From Methylibium sp965279545 (GTDB lineage: Bacteria > Pseudomonadota > Gammaproteobacteria > Burkholderiales > Burkholderiaceae_C), in contig NZ_OZ257250.1 in assembly GCF_965279545.1 (NCBI RefSeq), positions 1,922,001-1,986,000 of the forward strand: a DNA stretch of 64,000 nucleotides, read 5' to 3'. The position numbers and the translations under genes are program-made. The notes under the pieces were generated by a model, which was not told the origin of the DNA, searched no databases, and saw nothing but the letters and a program-made list of their open reading frames with translations. This document shows positions 1 to 8,417 of the stretch, one piece after another. The stretch's first letter is position 1, and every line of letters starts with the position of its first letter.

Positions 1-1837
1 TGCGATCGTCGAGCGTGACGTTCTCGAAGGCGAAGTCGGCGCGGTCGGCATGGCGGGCGCGGATGAAGTCCTTCGCCAGCTCCAGGATCGTCAGCGTCGC
101 CAGGCCCAGGAAGTCGAACTTCACCAGGCCGATCGCCTCGACGTCGTCCTTGTCGAACTGGCTCACCGCCGAGTCGCTGCCGGGCTGCTGGTACAGCGGG
201 CAGAAGTCAGTGATCTTGCCCGGTGCGATCAGCACGCCGCCGGCGTGCATGCCGATGTTGCGCACCGTGCCCTCGACGCGTTCGGCCAGCGCCAGCAGCT
301 CGGCCACCTCTTCCTCCTTCTGCTCGCGCTGCTCGATCTCGGGCGCCTCCTTGCGCGCGTAGATCAGCCCGGGGTCGGGCTTGTCGCCTGGGCGCTTGAG
401 CGTGACCGTCTTGCCGGGCGGCGCGGGCACCAGCTTGGCGATGCTGTCGACATGGCCATAGCCCATGCCCAGCACGCGGCCCACGTCGCGCAGCGCGGCC
501 TTGGCCGCCATCGTGCCGAAGGTGGCGATCTGGCTCACCGCGTCACGGCCGTACTTCTGCTTCACGTAGTCGATCACGCGGTCGCGGTTGCCCTGGCAGA
601 AGTCGATGTCGAAGTCGGGCATCGACACCCGGTCCGGATTCAGGAAGCGTTCGAACAGCAGGTTGTAGGCGAGCGGGTCAAGGTCGGTGATCTTCAGCGC
701 GTAGGCGACCAGCGAGCCGGCCCCCGACCCCCGCCCCGGGCCGACCGGACAGCCGTTGTTCTTGGCCCAGTTGATGAAGTCGGCCACGATCAGGAAGTAG
801 CCCGGGAAGCCCATCTTCAGGATCGTCTCGATCTCGAAGTCGAGCCGCTCCACGTAACGCCCGCGCTGCAGCTCGCGCTCGGCCTCGTTCGGATAGAGCT
901 GGGCGAGCCGCTCGTTCAACCCCTCGTGCGAGGCGTGGCGGAAATAGGCCTCCGGTGCCATCCGCTGGCCGTCGACCATGGGCGTCGGGAACTCCGGCAA
1001 CTGCGGCTTGCCGAGCGTCAGCGACAGGTTGCAGCGCCGCGCGATCGCCAGCGTGTTGGCCAGCGCCGACGGGACATCGGCGAACAACACGGCCATCTGC
1101 TCGGCGGTCTTGAAGTACTGTTCGCGCGTGAAACGCTTGACGCGGCGCGGGTTCGTCAGCGTCTCGCCCTCGGCGATGCACACGCGCGCCTCGTGCGCCT
1201 CGTAGTCGTCGGCCGTCAGGAACTGGACCGGGTGCGTGGCCACCACCGGCAGACCCAGCTTCGCCGCCAGCGGCACCGCGGCGCGCACCTGGGCCTCGTT
1301 CGTCGCCTGCCCGGCACGCTGCAGCTCGACGTAGAAGCGCCCCGCAAACAGCGCGCCGAGCCGCCGAGCCTGCGCTTCGGCGCGCGCCGGGTCACCGGCC
1401 AGCAAGGCTTGCCCCACAGCCCCCAGATCGGCGCCGGACAGTGCGATCAAACCCTCGCTGTGCGTGGCCAGCCGCTGCCAGGAGACGCACGCCTGGTGGC
1501 GCTGCAGGTTCTCGGTCCAGGCATGCGAGATCAGCTCGCACAGGTTCAGGTAGCCGACGCGGTTCTGCACCAGCAGCAGCAGGCGGCTCGCCTGCTTGTC
1601 GTCACCCTCGGCTTCGAGCCACAGGTCCGCGCCGATGAGCGGCTGCAGGCCCTTGCCGCGGGCCGCGCCGTAGAACTTGATCGCGCCGAACAGGTTGGAC
1701 AGATCCGTGATCGCCAGCGCGGGCTGCCGGTCGGTGGCCGCAGCGGCCACCATGTCGCTCACCCTGAGCATGCCGTCGACGACGGAGTACTCGGTGTGGG
1801 TGCGAAGGTGGACGAAACACGGCGACTGCAGGCTCAT
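1..1837 (-). CDS. dnaE: DNA polymerase III subunit alpha, 5' part (cut by window edge)
   Basis: Catalytic subunit of the replicative DNA polymerase. The reverse strand from ATG at 1837 reads MSLQSPCFVHLRTHTEYSVV, the usual start of betaproteobacterial DnaE, and stays open for 612 codons to the left edge. The N-terminal PHP domain is recognisable (LRTHTEYSVVDG, then LAITDLSNLFGAIKF). The polymerase palm follows, with GPGRGSGAGSLVAYAL near residue 365 and the catalytic motif PDFDIDFCQGNRD near residue 410. The C-terminal third (fingers, HhH, OB, tau-binding) lies outside the window. No frameshift is visible. Identification is secure. Confidence 0.97.
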   Translation of the reverse strand, partial: MSLQSPCFVHLRTHTEYSVVDGMLRVSDMVAAAATDRQPALAITDLSNLFGAIKFYGAARGKGLQPLIGADLWLEAEGDDKQASRLLLLVQNRVGYLNLCELISHAWTENLQRHQACVSWQRLATHSEGLIALSGADLGAVGQALLAGDPARAEAQARRLGALFAGRFYVELQRAGQATNEAQVRAAVPLAAKLGLPVVATHPVQFLTADDYEAHEARVCIAEGETLTNPRRVKRFTREQYFKTAEQMAVLFADVPSALANTLAIARRCNLSLTLGKPQLPEFPTPMVDGQRMAPEAYFRHASHEGLNERLAQLYPNEAERELQRGRYVERLDFEIETILKMGFPGYFLIVADFINWAKNNGCPVGPGRGSGAGSLVAYALKITDLDPLAYNLLFERFLNPDRVSMPDFDIDFCQGNRDRVIDYVKQKYGRDAVSQIATFGTMAAKAALRDVGRVLGMGYGHVDSIAKLVPAPPGKTVTLKRPGDKPDPGLIYARKEAPEIEQREQKEEEVAELLALAERVEGTVRNIGMHAGGVLIAPGKITDFCPLYQQPGSDSAVSQFDKDDVEAIGLVKFDFLGLATLTILELAKDFIRARHADRADFAFENVTLDDR

Positions 1838-2075
1838 GCGGGGATTCTAGGGAAGCGTCTCGCAGCGGAGGCCCGGTCATCGTCAGGCCCGTGCGAAGGA
1901 CCACCACACGGCAGCGATTGCCTGGCCGATATCCCTTCCAGGACTTGTCCACCGCGGCAGTGCACAAGCCTGTGGAAAAGCCGTGGCGATCGGCCGCGCC
2001 GCGCCGCCCCTGCGGGCTCCGCGTCCGCTGCCCTGGATCGTGCAGCCTGCACCGAAGATCGGCCGGCCAGCGGGT

Positions 2076-2534
2076 TCATGCCTTCTTCGCTACGGCCTTT
2101 TTCGCTGCGGGCTTCTTCGCCATCGCCTTCGGCTCGGCGGCGGACGGCGTTGCCGCAGGTTCGCTCGCACGCGGACGGCCGGTCTTGATGGTCGGCACCG
2201 CCGCCAGGGCCGCGACGAAGCGCGCGTCGGCCAGACCGGCCAGCAGCTTGATGCCGGCCCGCAGCAACTCGCTCTTCTTCGCCGTGTGGCCCAGCTTCGC
2301 CGCGCGCTGCTTCAGATCGGCCAGCGCGGCGTACTCGCCCTTGGGGATGGTGAAGCCATCGCGGATCAGCTTCTCGCGCTTCTTCGGCGCTTCAACCCGC
2401 GCCTTGGCTGCGACAGGCTCGACGCGCTTGCCGGCCGCGGGCTTCAGCGGCGCTGTCTTGACCGGCCGCTTCACGGCAGGCCGCGGCTTCGCCGAGGCGG
2501 ACGCAGCGGCAGCGGTTTTGGATTTCGTGACCAT
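2076..2534 (-). CDS. Lys/Ala-rich histone-like protein with ribbon-helix-helix-like core
   Basis: A 152-residue protein. Its N- and C-terminal tails (about residues 1-55 and 120-152) are Lys/Ala/Pro-rich, like histone H1 (repeats of PAKK and AKKA). The ordered core, about residues 56-115, contains IRDGFTIPKGEYAALADLK and KKSELLRAGIKLLAGL. This strand-then-two-helices pattern resembles ribbon-helix-helix DNA-binding proteins. Similar uncharacterised proteins are common in Burkholderiales. The start is fixed by AAGGAG seven bases before ATG at 2534. A perfect palindrome lies just upstream and suggests autoregulation. A role in nucleoid organisation or repression is inference; no characterised homologue is recognised. 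Confidence 0.8.
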   Translation of the reverse strand: MVTKSKTAAAASASAKPRPAVKRPVKTAPLKPAAGKRVEPVAAKARVEAPKKREKLIRDGFTIPKGEYAALADLKQRAAKLGHTAKKSELLRAGIKLLAGLADARFVAALAAVPTIKTGRPRASEPAATPSAAEPKAMAKKPAAKKAVAKKA

Positions 2535-2549
2535 CTCAGCTCCTTGAAC

Positions 2550-2599
2550 GATATAAACAGTATGTATTGTTTATATCTCCACGAGCCCCTTGCGGTCAA
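2550..2599 (-). promoter_or_regulatory. Sigma70-type promoter overlapping a 10+10 bp palindromic operator
   Basis: Reading the minus strand, TTGACC (2599-2594) is followed after 18 bases by TATAAA (2575-2570), a good -35/-10 pair. The -10 lies in one arm of a perfect inverted repeat: GATATAAACA at 2550-2559 and TGTTTATATC at 2568-2577, with 8 bases between. The element is strikingly AT-rich against its surroundings and ends 15 bases before the start codon of the 152-residue gene. A dimeric repressor bound here would block RNA polymerase. Confidence 0.7.
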
Positions 2600-2756
2600 G
2601 ACATGCGTGCGCCCGTGACCGACCCAGGGTCGGCGGCACCGGCGAGGCCGCCGCGCAGCGCCATCAAGACCGTTCGCCGCAAGGCCATGCCCGCAACGCA
2701 TGTGATCAGCGGTGTCATGATGACGCCGTGGGCCCTGCCTGCGTCTGGAGGCTGAA

Positions 2757-3080
2757 ATGAAAGGCTACCAAGTCACCTTCTTCCTGCAGCAGGACCGGCG
2801 CCACGGTCGACAGCAGATGCACGAGTGGCTGATGCAGACGGCCAAGTCGCTCGGCATCCGCGGCAGCACGGCCGTGATGGCGGCCGAGGGCTACGGGCAC
2901 AGCGGCAAGCGGCACTCCATGCACTTCTTCGAGCTTGCCGACCAGCCGATCGAAGTCACGATCGCGATGGACGAGGGACAAGCGCAGGCACTGTTCGAGG
3001 TGCTCGAGCGGGAGAAGGCGAACCTCTTCTACGTCAAGTCCGTGGTGGAGTTTGGAACGGTCGGTGGAGCGCAGGGCTGA
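2757..3080 (+). CDS. DUF190 family protein
   Basis: A 107-residue cytosolic protein beginning MKGYQVTFFLQQDRRHGRQQ. It shows the DUF190 pattern: an early beta strand, HEWLMQTAKSLGIRGSTAVM, an EGYGHSG glycine-rich turn, then a second strand-helix unit ending in FYVKSVVEFG. DUF190 proteins have a PII-like ferredoxin fold and are often found with ion channels or transporters, but their function is not established. The start follows GGAGGCTGAA closely. The gene is monocistronic between divergent and convergent histone-like genes. Family assignment is fairly secure; the role is unknown. Confidence 0.8.
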   Translation: MKGYQVTFFLQQDRRHGRQQMHEWLMQTAKSLGIRGSTAVMAAEGYGHSGKRHSMHFFELADQPIEVTIAMDEGQAQALFEVLEREKANLFYVKSVVEFGTVGGAQG

Positions 3081-3140
3081 GACCAAAGGAACAGGGACCC
3101 GGCACGACTCCCGCCGCGCGCCGGCGCGGGAAAGAGTCGC

Positions 3141-3183
3141 TCAAACAAAGAAGCCGGCCGCAGCACCCAGTGCCACAGCCGGC
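3141..3183 (-). terminator. Intrinsic terminator of the HU-like gene
   Basis: On the minus strand a 13-bp stem (two GCCGGC-ended arms at 3183-3171 and 3165-3153, with a few G-U pairs and a 5-base loop) is followed by TTCTTTGTTT. It lies 40 bases past the stop codon of the HU-like gene. Confidence 0.7.
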
Positions 3184-3224
3184 CCGACACCTGACGGCGG
3201 TGTCGACTCGCTCTGATCGTCAGA

Positions 3225-3644
3225 TCAGAGCGCTGCGTCCTTGAGCTTCTTCAGCGCGCGCGTCTTGATCTTGACCGTCGCGGGCTTCGCCGCGAAGACA
3301 CGTTCCTGCTTCGTGAACGGATCGATGCCGGTGCGCTTCTTCTTGGCCGGCACGTTGATGACGTTGACCTTCAGCAGACCCGGCAGCGTGAAGGAGCCGA
3401 GACCCTTCTTGTGCACCGAGGCCAGGATCGTGGCTTCGAGCGTAGCGATCACGGCCTTCACCGCCTTGATTTCAACCGCGGCCACTTCGGCCAGGTGAGT
3501 GATCAGGCTGGTCTTGTTGAAGGCGGTCTTGATCGGCTTGACGGTGGCAGCCACCTTGGCCGGCGCCGCGGCCTTCGTGGCCTTCTTTGCGGGAGCAGCC
3601 TTCTTGGTCAGCGCCTTGGTCGCAGTCTTCTTTGCAGTTGCCAT
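3225..3644 (-). CDS. HU-family histone-like DNA-binding protein with Lys/Ala-rich N-terminal tail
   Basis: A 139-residue protein starting MATAKKTATKALTKKAAPAK. About 40 residues of KA-rich tail precede a complete HU/IHF fold. The fold includes FNKTSLITHLAEVAAVEIKA (helices 1-2), GLGSFTLPGLLKVNV (beta sheet) and a DNA-clamping arm with KKRTGIDPFTKQERVFAAKP. The arm holds the proline-containing tip typical of HU. The tail extension is known from several betaproteobacterial HU paralogues and should add non-specific DNA affinity. ATG at 3644 is the only start that keeps the tail intact. The gene is expressed alone and ends in an intrinsic terminator. Confidence 0.88.
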   Translation of the reverse strand: MATAKKTATKALTKKAAPAKKATKAAAPAKVAATVKPIKTAFNKTSLITHLAEVAAVEIKAVKAVIATLEATILASVHKKGLGSFTLPGLLKVNVINVPAKKKRTGIDPFTKQERVFAAKPATVKIKTRALKKLKDAAL

Positions 3645-3822
3645 TGGGTCTTGTATCGGAAAGTTGAGAGGTGGTCCGCGTCTGCGGGCCCGGCGGATTC
3701 TATGTTCCGCCTCGTCATGCCCACCGGAGATCTGCCGCTGATCCGGTCGGCCCCCGGCGCACTGTCGGATACCGAGCTGTCGGTTGGGGCTTTCGATCCG
3801 TGCAAGCCGGTCGGTACCGCGC

Positions 3823-4596
3823 TCACCTGGGTTCGGTGAACGAGCCGGACCGCGCCACCCTTCGGCACACGAGCAGGATTTCGTCGACACCGGCCGTCGG
3901 GATCATTCCGGGGGCGAGTTGCAGCTCCTTCTGGAACCGCAACCCGAGCGGCATGAAGGCCCGGTTGTACCACCACATGGCCCGCTCACGATGGTGCGAG
4001 AGCCACCACATGCCGATGTCGACCAGACGCGACGAGGCCGGCTGCATGCCGAACACGGCGCTGCGCTCCACCACGAGATGGTGCTGCGCCAGCTTTGCGA
4101 GCAGGCGCGGCGGCTCGTAGCGCCGTTTGTGGCCCACGAAGTCGTCGAACGAAGTCCAGCGCGAGGGGTGCAGCGGCGTCGAGATCAGCACGGCCGCACC
4201 TGACTTCGCGACGCGGGACAGCTCCGACAGTGCGCCGTCCTCGTCGTCGACGTGCTCGACGATATCGAGAGCGCACACCAGATCGAATGCAGCGTCGGCG
4301 AATGGCAGGGCCGTCACCAGGCTCAGCGCGACCTGCGCGCCGCGCCCACGAAGCTTCGCGAGCGCCGGCGTGCTGATGTCCACGAATTGCGTGCCCTCGA
4401 TCGGCAGCCGCGGCCTCAGGCCGGGCGCCACCTCGAGCCGTCGCCCGGCCTCGGGCAACAGGGATTGCACGAGGGGCCACGTATTGAAGCGCTGAGGCTC
4501 GACCAGACGAGCACCGGACCAGAGCAAGTCGTAGAAGCGGCGATTCTGGTCGATAAGCTCGCGCTCGCCGTGCGTCTGCGCAAGCCTTGTCTGCAT
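3823..4596 (-). CDS. Class I SAM-dependent methyltransferase, substrate unknown
   Basis: A 257-residue protein from ATG at 4596 (MQTRLAQTHGERELIDQNRR). An upstream in-frame start exists, but the extra residues look non-native. The Rossmann-type fold shows motif I as LEVAPGLRPRLP (degenerate, without the usual GxGxG), an acidic end of strand 2 (VDIS), FDLVCALDIVEHVDDEDGAL as motif II/III, and SELSRVAKSGAAVLISTPLH. This resembles the Methyltransf_11 group. The C-terminal HHRERAMWWYNRAFMPLGLR is lineage-specific. The weak motif I is odd but SAM binding remains plausible. Substrate cannot be deduced. Confidence 0.72.
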   Translation of the reverse strand: MQTRLAQTHGERELIDQNRRFYDLLWSGARLVEPQRFNTWPLVQSLLPEAGRRLEVAPGLRPRLPIEGTQFVDISTPALAKLRGRGAQVALSLVTALPFADAAFDLVCALDIVEHVDDEDGALSELSRVAKSGAAVLISTPLHPSRWTSFDDFVGHKRRYEPPRLLAKLAQHHLVVERSAVFGMQPASSRLVDIGMWWLSHHRERAMWWYNRAFMPLGLRFQKELQLAPGMIPTAGVDEILLVCRRVARSGSFTEPR

Positions 4597-4734
4597 CGTT
4601 CCGTCACTGTAGCACCGGCGAAATCGCTGCTCCACGCACGCCGGCAGCTGCCCTTGCCCGACCGATGTCGCCCGCAATCCGGATGGCTGTGCCGATGCAA
4701 AGTGGCACTCCCGGTGGGTGCCTGTCCCGCCAAG

Positions 4735-4764
4735 AAAAAAGCACCGGGCATCGCTGCCAAGTGC
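4735..4764 (-). terminator. Intrinsic terminator of the tRNA-Val gene
   Basis: On the minus strand GCAC-TT-GGCA-GCGA-TGCC-CG-GTGC folds into an interrupted 8-bp stem and is followed directly by six Ts. It begins about 10 bases beyond the tRNA CCA end. Confidence 0.65.
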
Positions 4765-4774
4765 TTGACTTCTT

Positions 4775-4849
4775 TGGTGGGCGGTGCAGGGTTCGAACCT
4801 GCGACCCCTGCCGTGTGAAGGCAGTGCTCTACCGCTGAGCTAACCGCCC
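4775..4849 (-). tRNA. tRNA-Val(CAC)
   Basis: A 75-base cloverleaf read on the minus strand. The acceptor stem GGGCGGT pairs with ACCGCCC, followed by an encoded CCA. The D arm is AGCTCAGCGGTAGAGC. The anticodon arm CTGCC-TTCACAC-GGCAG has anticodon CAC, which reads the valine codon GTG. The T arm is GCAGG-TTCGAAC-CCTGC. All stems pair. A terminator follows. Confidence 0.96.
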
Positions 4850-4887
4850 GATAAATCGGGTTCGCGGGGTATCGCGAGAAGCCGGGA

Positions 4888-5592
4888 TTATGCCATGGTG
4901 CGCCACAGCGTCTTGCCACCCGAGGCCTTGTCGAGCTCGGCAAGCACGGCTTCGTGAGCCTGCAGCTCGGTCTCGTTCGGCTCGACGACCGGCAGCGCGA
5001 ACTGGCCGAGGTCGATGTCGGCGATGGCGATCGTGCCCCCCGACGACGCCCCTGCGTCGATGACCAGGGCGTTCTGGCCGCGCGTCATGCGGATGTAAAC
5101 CTCGGCCAGCAGGCCCGCGTCGAGCAGCGCGCCGTGCAGCGTGCGGCTGGCGTTGTCGACCTCGAGGCGCCTGCACAGCGCATCGAGCGAGTTCGACTTG
5201 CCGGGGAACATCTCGCGCGCCATCGTCAGGCTGTCGGTCACGCCGCCGACCTGCTCGGTGAACCTCGGGCGCTCCAGGCGCTTGAGCTCGGCATCGAGAA
5301 AACCGATGTCGAAGGCAGCGTTGTGGATGATGACCTCGGCCCCGGCCAGGTAGTTCATCAGTTCTTCGGCGATCACCTCGAACTTGGGCTTGTCCGCCAG
5401 GAACTCGTCGGTCAGGCCGTGAATCTTGACGGCGTCTTCGTGGCTGCGCCGTTCGGGATTCAAGTAGAAGTGCTTGTTGCCGCCGGTCAGGCGGCGGTTG
5501 AGCATTTCCACGCAACCGATCTCGATGATGCGGTCGCCGTTCTCGGGACTCAGGCCCGTGGTTTCGGTGTCGAGGAAGATCTGGCGGGTCAT
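4888..5592 (-). CDS. dnaQ: DNA polymerase III subunit epsilon (3'-5' proofreading exonuclease)
   Basis: A 234-residue protein starting MTRQIFLDTETTGLSPENGD. The DEDDh exonuclease motifs are present: DTETTG near residue 8 (Exo I), HNAAFDIGFLDAEL near residue 90 (Exo II), and HGALLDAGLLAEVY near residue 150 (Exo III with the catalytic His and Asp). The C-terminal tail after residue 180, which binds the polymerase alpha subunit in this family, is present and ends GGKTLWRTMA. The start at 5592 aligns with the family; a longer in-frame extension is not native. It lies just after fdx and before the tRNA. Annotation is secure. Confidence 0.95.
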   Translation of the reverse strand: MTRQIFLDTETTGLSPENGDRIIEIGCVEMLNRRLTGGNKHFYLNPERRSHEDAVKIHGLTDEFLADKPKFEVIAEELMNYLAGAEVIIHNAAFDIGFLDAELKRLERPRFTEQVGGVTDSLTMAREMFPGKSNSLDALCRRLEVDNASRTLHGALLDAGLLAEVYIRMTRGQNALVIDAGASSGGTIAIADIDLGQFALPVVEPNETELQAHEAVLAELDKASGGKTLWRTMA

Positions 5593-5620
5593 GGAGTCAT
5601 CCCGGTCGGGCCGTTGGCGC

Positions 5621-5959
5621 TCAGTGATTTTCCTTGGCATGGTTGATCGAGTACCGCGGAATCTCGACCACCAGGTCCTGCTGCGCCACGATGGCCTGGC
5701 AGCTGAGCCGGGAGTTCGGCTCCAAGCCCCAGGCACGGTCGAGCAGGTCTTCTTCGTTTTCGTCCATCTCGTTGAGCGAGGCGAAGCCTTCGCGCACGAC
5801 CACGTGGCAGGTGGTGCAGGCGCAGCTCATCTCGCAGGCATGCTCGACCTCGATGTCGTGCTCCAGCAGCGCCTCGCAGATCGAGGTTCCGGGCGCGGCC
5901 TGGATGCTCGCTCCCTCGGGGCAGTACTCGGGATGCGGGAGGATCTTGATGGTGGGCAT
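5621..5959 (-). CDS. fdx: ISC-type [2Fe-2S] ferredoxin
   Basis: A 112-residue adrenodoxin-type ferredoxin that supplies electrons during Fe-S cluster assembly by the ISC machinery. Cluster ligands are seen in CEMSCACTTCHVVV (three cysteines, near residues 42-51) and a fourth Cys in LSCQAIVAQQ near residue 87. The N-terminus MPTIKILPHPEYCPEGASIQ and the acidic SLNEMDENEEDLLDRAWGLE segment are typical of bacterial ISC ferredoxins. It is the last gene of the operon, 20 bases downstream of hscA. Confidence 0.95.
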   Translation of the reverse strand: MPTIKILPHPEYCPEGASIQAAPGTSICEALLEHDIEVEHACEMSCACTTCHVVVREGFASLNEMDENEEDLLDRAWGLEPNSRLSCQAIVAQQDLVVEIPRYSINHAKENH

Positions 5960-5979
5960 GGCGATCTCGAACGAAGGTC

Positions 5980-7836
5980 TCAGACTTCTTCCACACGCCG
6001 ACCGGCCAGCGCCTGCCGGATGCCGCGGTTCATGCGCTCGGCGGCGAAGGCCTCGGTGCCGTCGGCCAGCGCCTTGACGGCGGCATCGATGGTGGCGGCG
6101 TCATCGGCGAGCGCCTGCTGTTCGGCCGATCGCATCAGCGCCTCGATCTCGGCTCGCTCGGCCTCGCTCAGCAGATCGCCATCGGCCGCGAGCGCAGCCC
6201 GCGTGGCCAGCACCATGCGCTCGGTCTCGACCCGTGCCTCGCGCAGCGCGCGGTCGCGCATGTCGCCCTCGGCGGTGCTGAAGCCCTCCTGCAGCATGCG
6301 CGCGATCTGCTCGTCGGCCAGGCCGTAGCTCGGCTTGACGGTCACCGCCGCCTCGACGCCGGAGCCCTGTTCGCGCGCCGTGACGCTCAGCAGCCCGTCG
6401 GCATCGACCTGGAAGCTCACGCGGATGCGCGCGGCACCCGCCACCATCGGCGGGATCCCGCGCAACTCGAAGCGCGCCAGCGAACGGCAGTGCTCGACCT
6501 GCTCGCGTTCGCCCTGCAGCACGTGGATGGCCATCGCGGTCTGGCCGTCCTTGAAGGTCGTGAAATCCTGGGCCCGCGCGGTCGGGATGCTGCTGTTGCG
6601 CGGGATGATGCGCTCCACCAGGCCGCCCATGGTTTCCAGACCCAGCGACAGCGGCGTCACATCGAGCAGCAGCAGGTCGTTGTCGGACGCGTTGCCCGCC
6701 AGCTGGTGTGCCTGGATCGCGGCACCCAGCGCCACCACCTCGTCGGGGTTCAGGTCGGTCAGCGGCGAGCGACCGAGGTAAAAAGTGACGGCCTCGCGGA
6801 TCTGCGGCATGCGGGTCGAGCCGCCCACCAGCACCACGCCCTTCACCTCGTCCTTGGACACCTTCGCGTCGCGCAGCACCTTGCGCACCGCGGCCAAGGT
6901 GCGCTCCGTCAGCGGCTTGGTGAGCGCGTCGAACTGCCCGCGCGTGACCGCGACATGCAGCGTGCCGGTGCTCAGCACGGCCTGCACGCTCGCCGCCGTG
7001 GCCGTGGACAACGCCTCCTTGGCGGTACGCGCCGCGACCAGCACCGCGCGCTTGTCCTGAGCCGTCTCGGTGCCGAGCTGGCCCTGCGCCAAGGCCCAAT
7101 CGGCGAGCAGATGATCGTAGTCGTCACCCCCGAGCGCCGAGTCGCCGCCGGTCGCGACCACCTCGAACACGCCCTGGCTCAGGCGCAGCAGCGAGATGTC
7201 GAAGGTGCCGCCGCCCAGGTCGTAGACCGCGTACAGGCCCTCGCTGCCGTTCTCGAGGCCGTAGGCGATCGCCGCGGCGGTCGGCTCGTTGATCAGGCGC
7301 AGCACGTTCAGGCCGGCCAGCTGCGCGGCGTCCTTGGTCGCCTGACGCTGCGCGTCGTCGAAGTAGGCCGGCACCGTGATCACTGCACCGAACAGCTCGT
7401 CGTCGAAGCTGTCCTCGGCGCGAAAGCGCAGCGTCGCCAGGATCTCGGCCGACACCTCCACCGGCGTCTTCACGCCATCGCGTGTGGCCACGCTCACCAT
7501 GCCCGGCTGGTCGACGAAACGGTAAGGCAGCTTCTCGCGCCCGCCGATGTCGGCCAGTGCGCGGCCCATGAAGCGCTTGACCGAGACGATGGTGTTCTCG
7601 GGGTCCTCGGCCTGGGCGGCCAGCGCCTCGAAGCCGATCGCGCGGCGCCCACCCTCGAGGTAGCGCACCGCCGAGGGCAGGATCACCCGGCCTTCGCCGT
7701 CGGGCAGGCATTCGGCGACGCCGGAGCGCACCACAGCGACCAGCGAATGCGTGGTACCGAGGTCGATGCCGACCGCGATGCGTCGCTGGTGCGGGTCCGG
7801 CGACTGGCCGGGTTCGGAGATTTGCAGCAGAGCCAT
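5980..7836 (-). CDS. hscA: Fe-S cluster assembly chaperone HscA (Hsp70 family)
   Basis: A 618-residue Hsp70-type ATPase that binds the IscU LPPVK motif and drives cluster transfer together with HscB. It shows VGIDLGTTHSLVAVV (ATPase phosphate 1), YDLGGGTFDISLL (phosphate 2), VVLVGGSTRMPQIREAV (adenosine loop) and a substrate-binding half starting at LLLLDVTPLSLGLETMGGLV. The start at 7836 (MALLQISEPGQSPDPHQRRI) leaves four bases to the hscB stop, consistent with translational coupling. Length is normal for HscA. Confidence 0.96.
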   Translation of the reverse strand: MALLQISEPGQSPDPHQRRIAVGIDLGTTHSLVAVVRSGVAECLPDGEGRVILPSAVRYLEGGRRAIGFEALAAQAEDPENTIVSVKRFMGRALADIGGREKLPYRFVDQPGMVSVATRDGVKTPVEVSAEILATLRFRAEDSFDDELFGAVITVPAYFDDAQRQATKDAAQLAGLNVLRLINEPTAAAIAYGLENGSEGLYAVYDLGGGTFDISLLRLSQGVFEVVATGGDSALGGDDYDHLLADWALAQGQLGTETAQDKRAVLVAARTAKEALSTATAASVQAVLSTGTLHVAVTRGQFDALTKPLTERTLAAVRKVLRDAKVSKDEVKGVVLVGGSTRMPQIREAVTFYLGRSPLTDLNPDEVVALGAAIQAHQLAGNASDNDLLLLDVTPLSLGLETMGGLVERIIPRNSSIPTARAQDFTTFKDGQTAMAIHVLQGEREQVEHCRSLARFELRGIPPMVAGAARIRVSFQVDADGLLSVTAREQGSGVEAAVTVKPSYGLADEQIARMLQEGFSTAEGDMRDRALREARVETERMVLATRAALAADGDLLSEAERAEIEALMRSAEQQALADDAATIDAAVKALADGTEAFAAERMNRGIRQALAGRRVEEV

Positions 7837-7840
7837 GCGT

Positions 7841-8359
7841 TTATTGTCCCAGCGCTTCCAGGCGCCGATCGAGGTCCTGCACAAAGCGCTCGACGAACAT
7901 AAGGGCTCTGACCTGTTGCGCTGCCGCGGCCCAATCGTGGCGCGCATCCAGCGTGGCTTCCAGCTCGGCCAGCGCCTCGCGGCGGAACGCCAGCACCTCG
8001 TCGTTGAGCGCGGCCACGGCAGCGGCGCCGGTCGCGTCGTCGAGCGCCTCGCGCCAGGCCATCTGGTGCATCAGGAAGCTTGCCGGCATCGCGGTGTTGT
8101 TCTCGGCGTCGACCTTCGCGCCCTGCAGCTCGCACAGATAAGCCGCGCGTTTGAGCGGGTCCTTGAGCCTTGCATGGGCCTCGTTGACACGCACGGCCCA
8201 CTGCATCGCCACACGCTGTGCGGCGGAGCCCTGCGCGGCGAAGCGGTCGGGGTGCACCTCGGCCTGCAGCGCCTTCCAGCGCGCATCGATCTGCGCGCGG
8301 TCCTGCGCACAGCGCCGCGGCAGGCCGAAAAGTTCGAAGTCGTCGCTGTCGAGCTTCAT
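7841..8359 (-). CDS. hscB: Fe-S cluster assembly co-chaperone HscB (J protein)
   Basis: A 172-residue J-domain protein that delivers IscU to HscA and stimulates its ATPase. The N-terminal J domain has the obligatory HPD loop in LQAEVHPDRFAAQGSAA near residue 37. The C-terminal three-helix IscU-binding domain follows from about residue 85 (NNTAMPASFLMHQMAWREAL). A GC-rich hairpin with a T tract lies between iscA and this gene, so hscB-hscA-fdx may receive less transcription than iscRSUA. Confidence 0.94.
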   Translation of the reverse strand: MKLDSDDFELFGLPRRCAQDRAQIDARWKALQAEVHPDRFAAQGSAAQRVAMQWAVRVNEAHARLKDPLKRAAYLCELQGAKVDAENNTAMPASFLMHQMAWREALDDATGAAAVAALNDEVLAFRREALAELEATLDARHDWAAAAQQVRALMFVERFVQDLDRRLEALGQ

Positions 8360-8371
8360 CGTCGTGTGGTC

Positions 8372-8400
8372 AAAAAAAGGGCGCGGCCGTGCCGCGCCCC
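8372..8400 (-). terminator. Intrinsic terminator/attenuator between iscA and hscB
   Basis: On the minus strand a perfect 9-bp stem GGGCGCGGC/GCCGCGCCC with a 3-base loop (8399-8379) is followed immediately by seven Ts (8378-8372). It sits inside the isc operon, 18 bases after the iscA stop and 13 bases before the hscB start. Confidence 0.8.
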
Positions 8401-8417
8401 TTCATGCATTCCCGGCC

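Noticed and set aside
1946..1982. DnaA-box-like strings (CTTGTCCACC, CTGTGGAAAA) upstream of dnaE
   Set aside because: Both differ from the TTATCCACA consensus and there is no AT-rich unwinding region, so an origin is not supported.
50..2188. A 712-codon plus-strand open frame opposite dnaE
   Set aside because: DnaE is certain on the other strand. The frame runs past its start only by chance.
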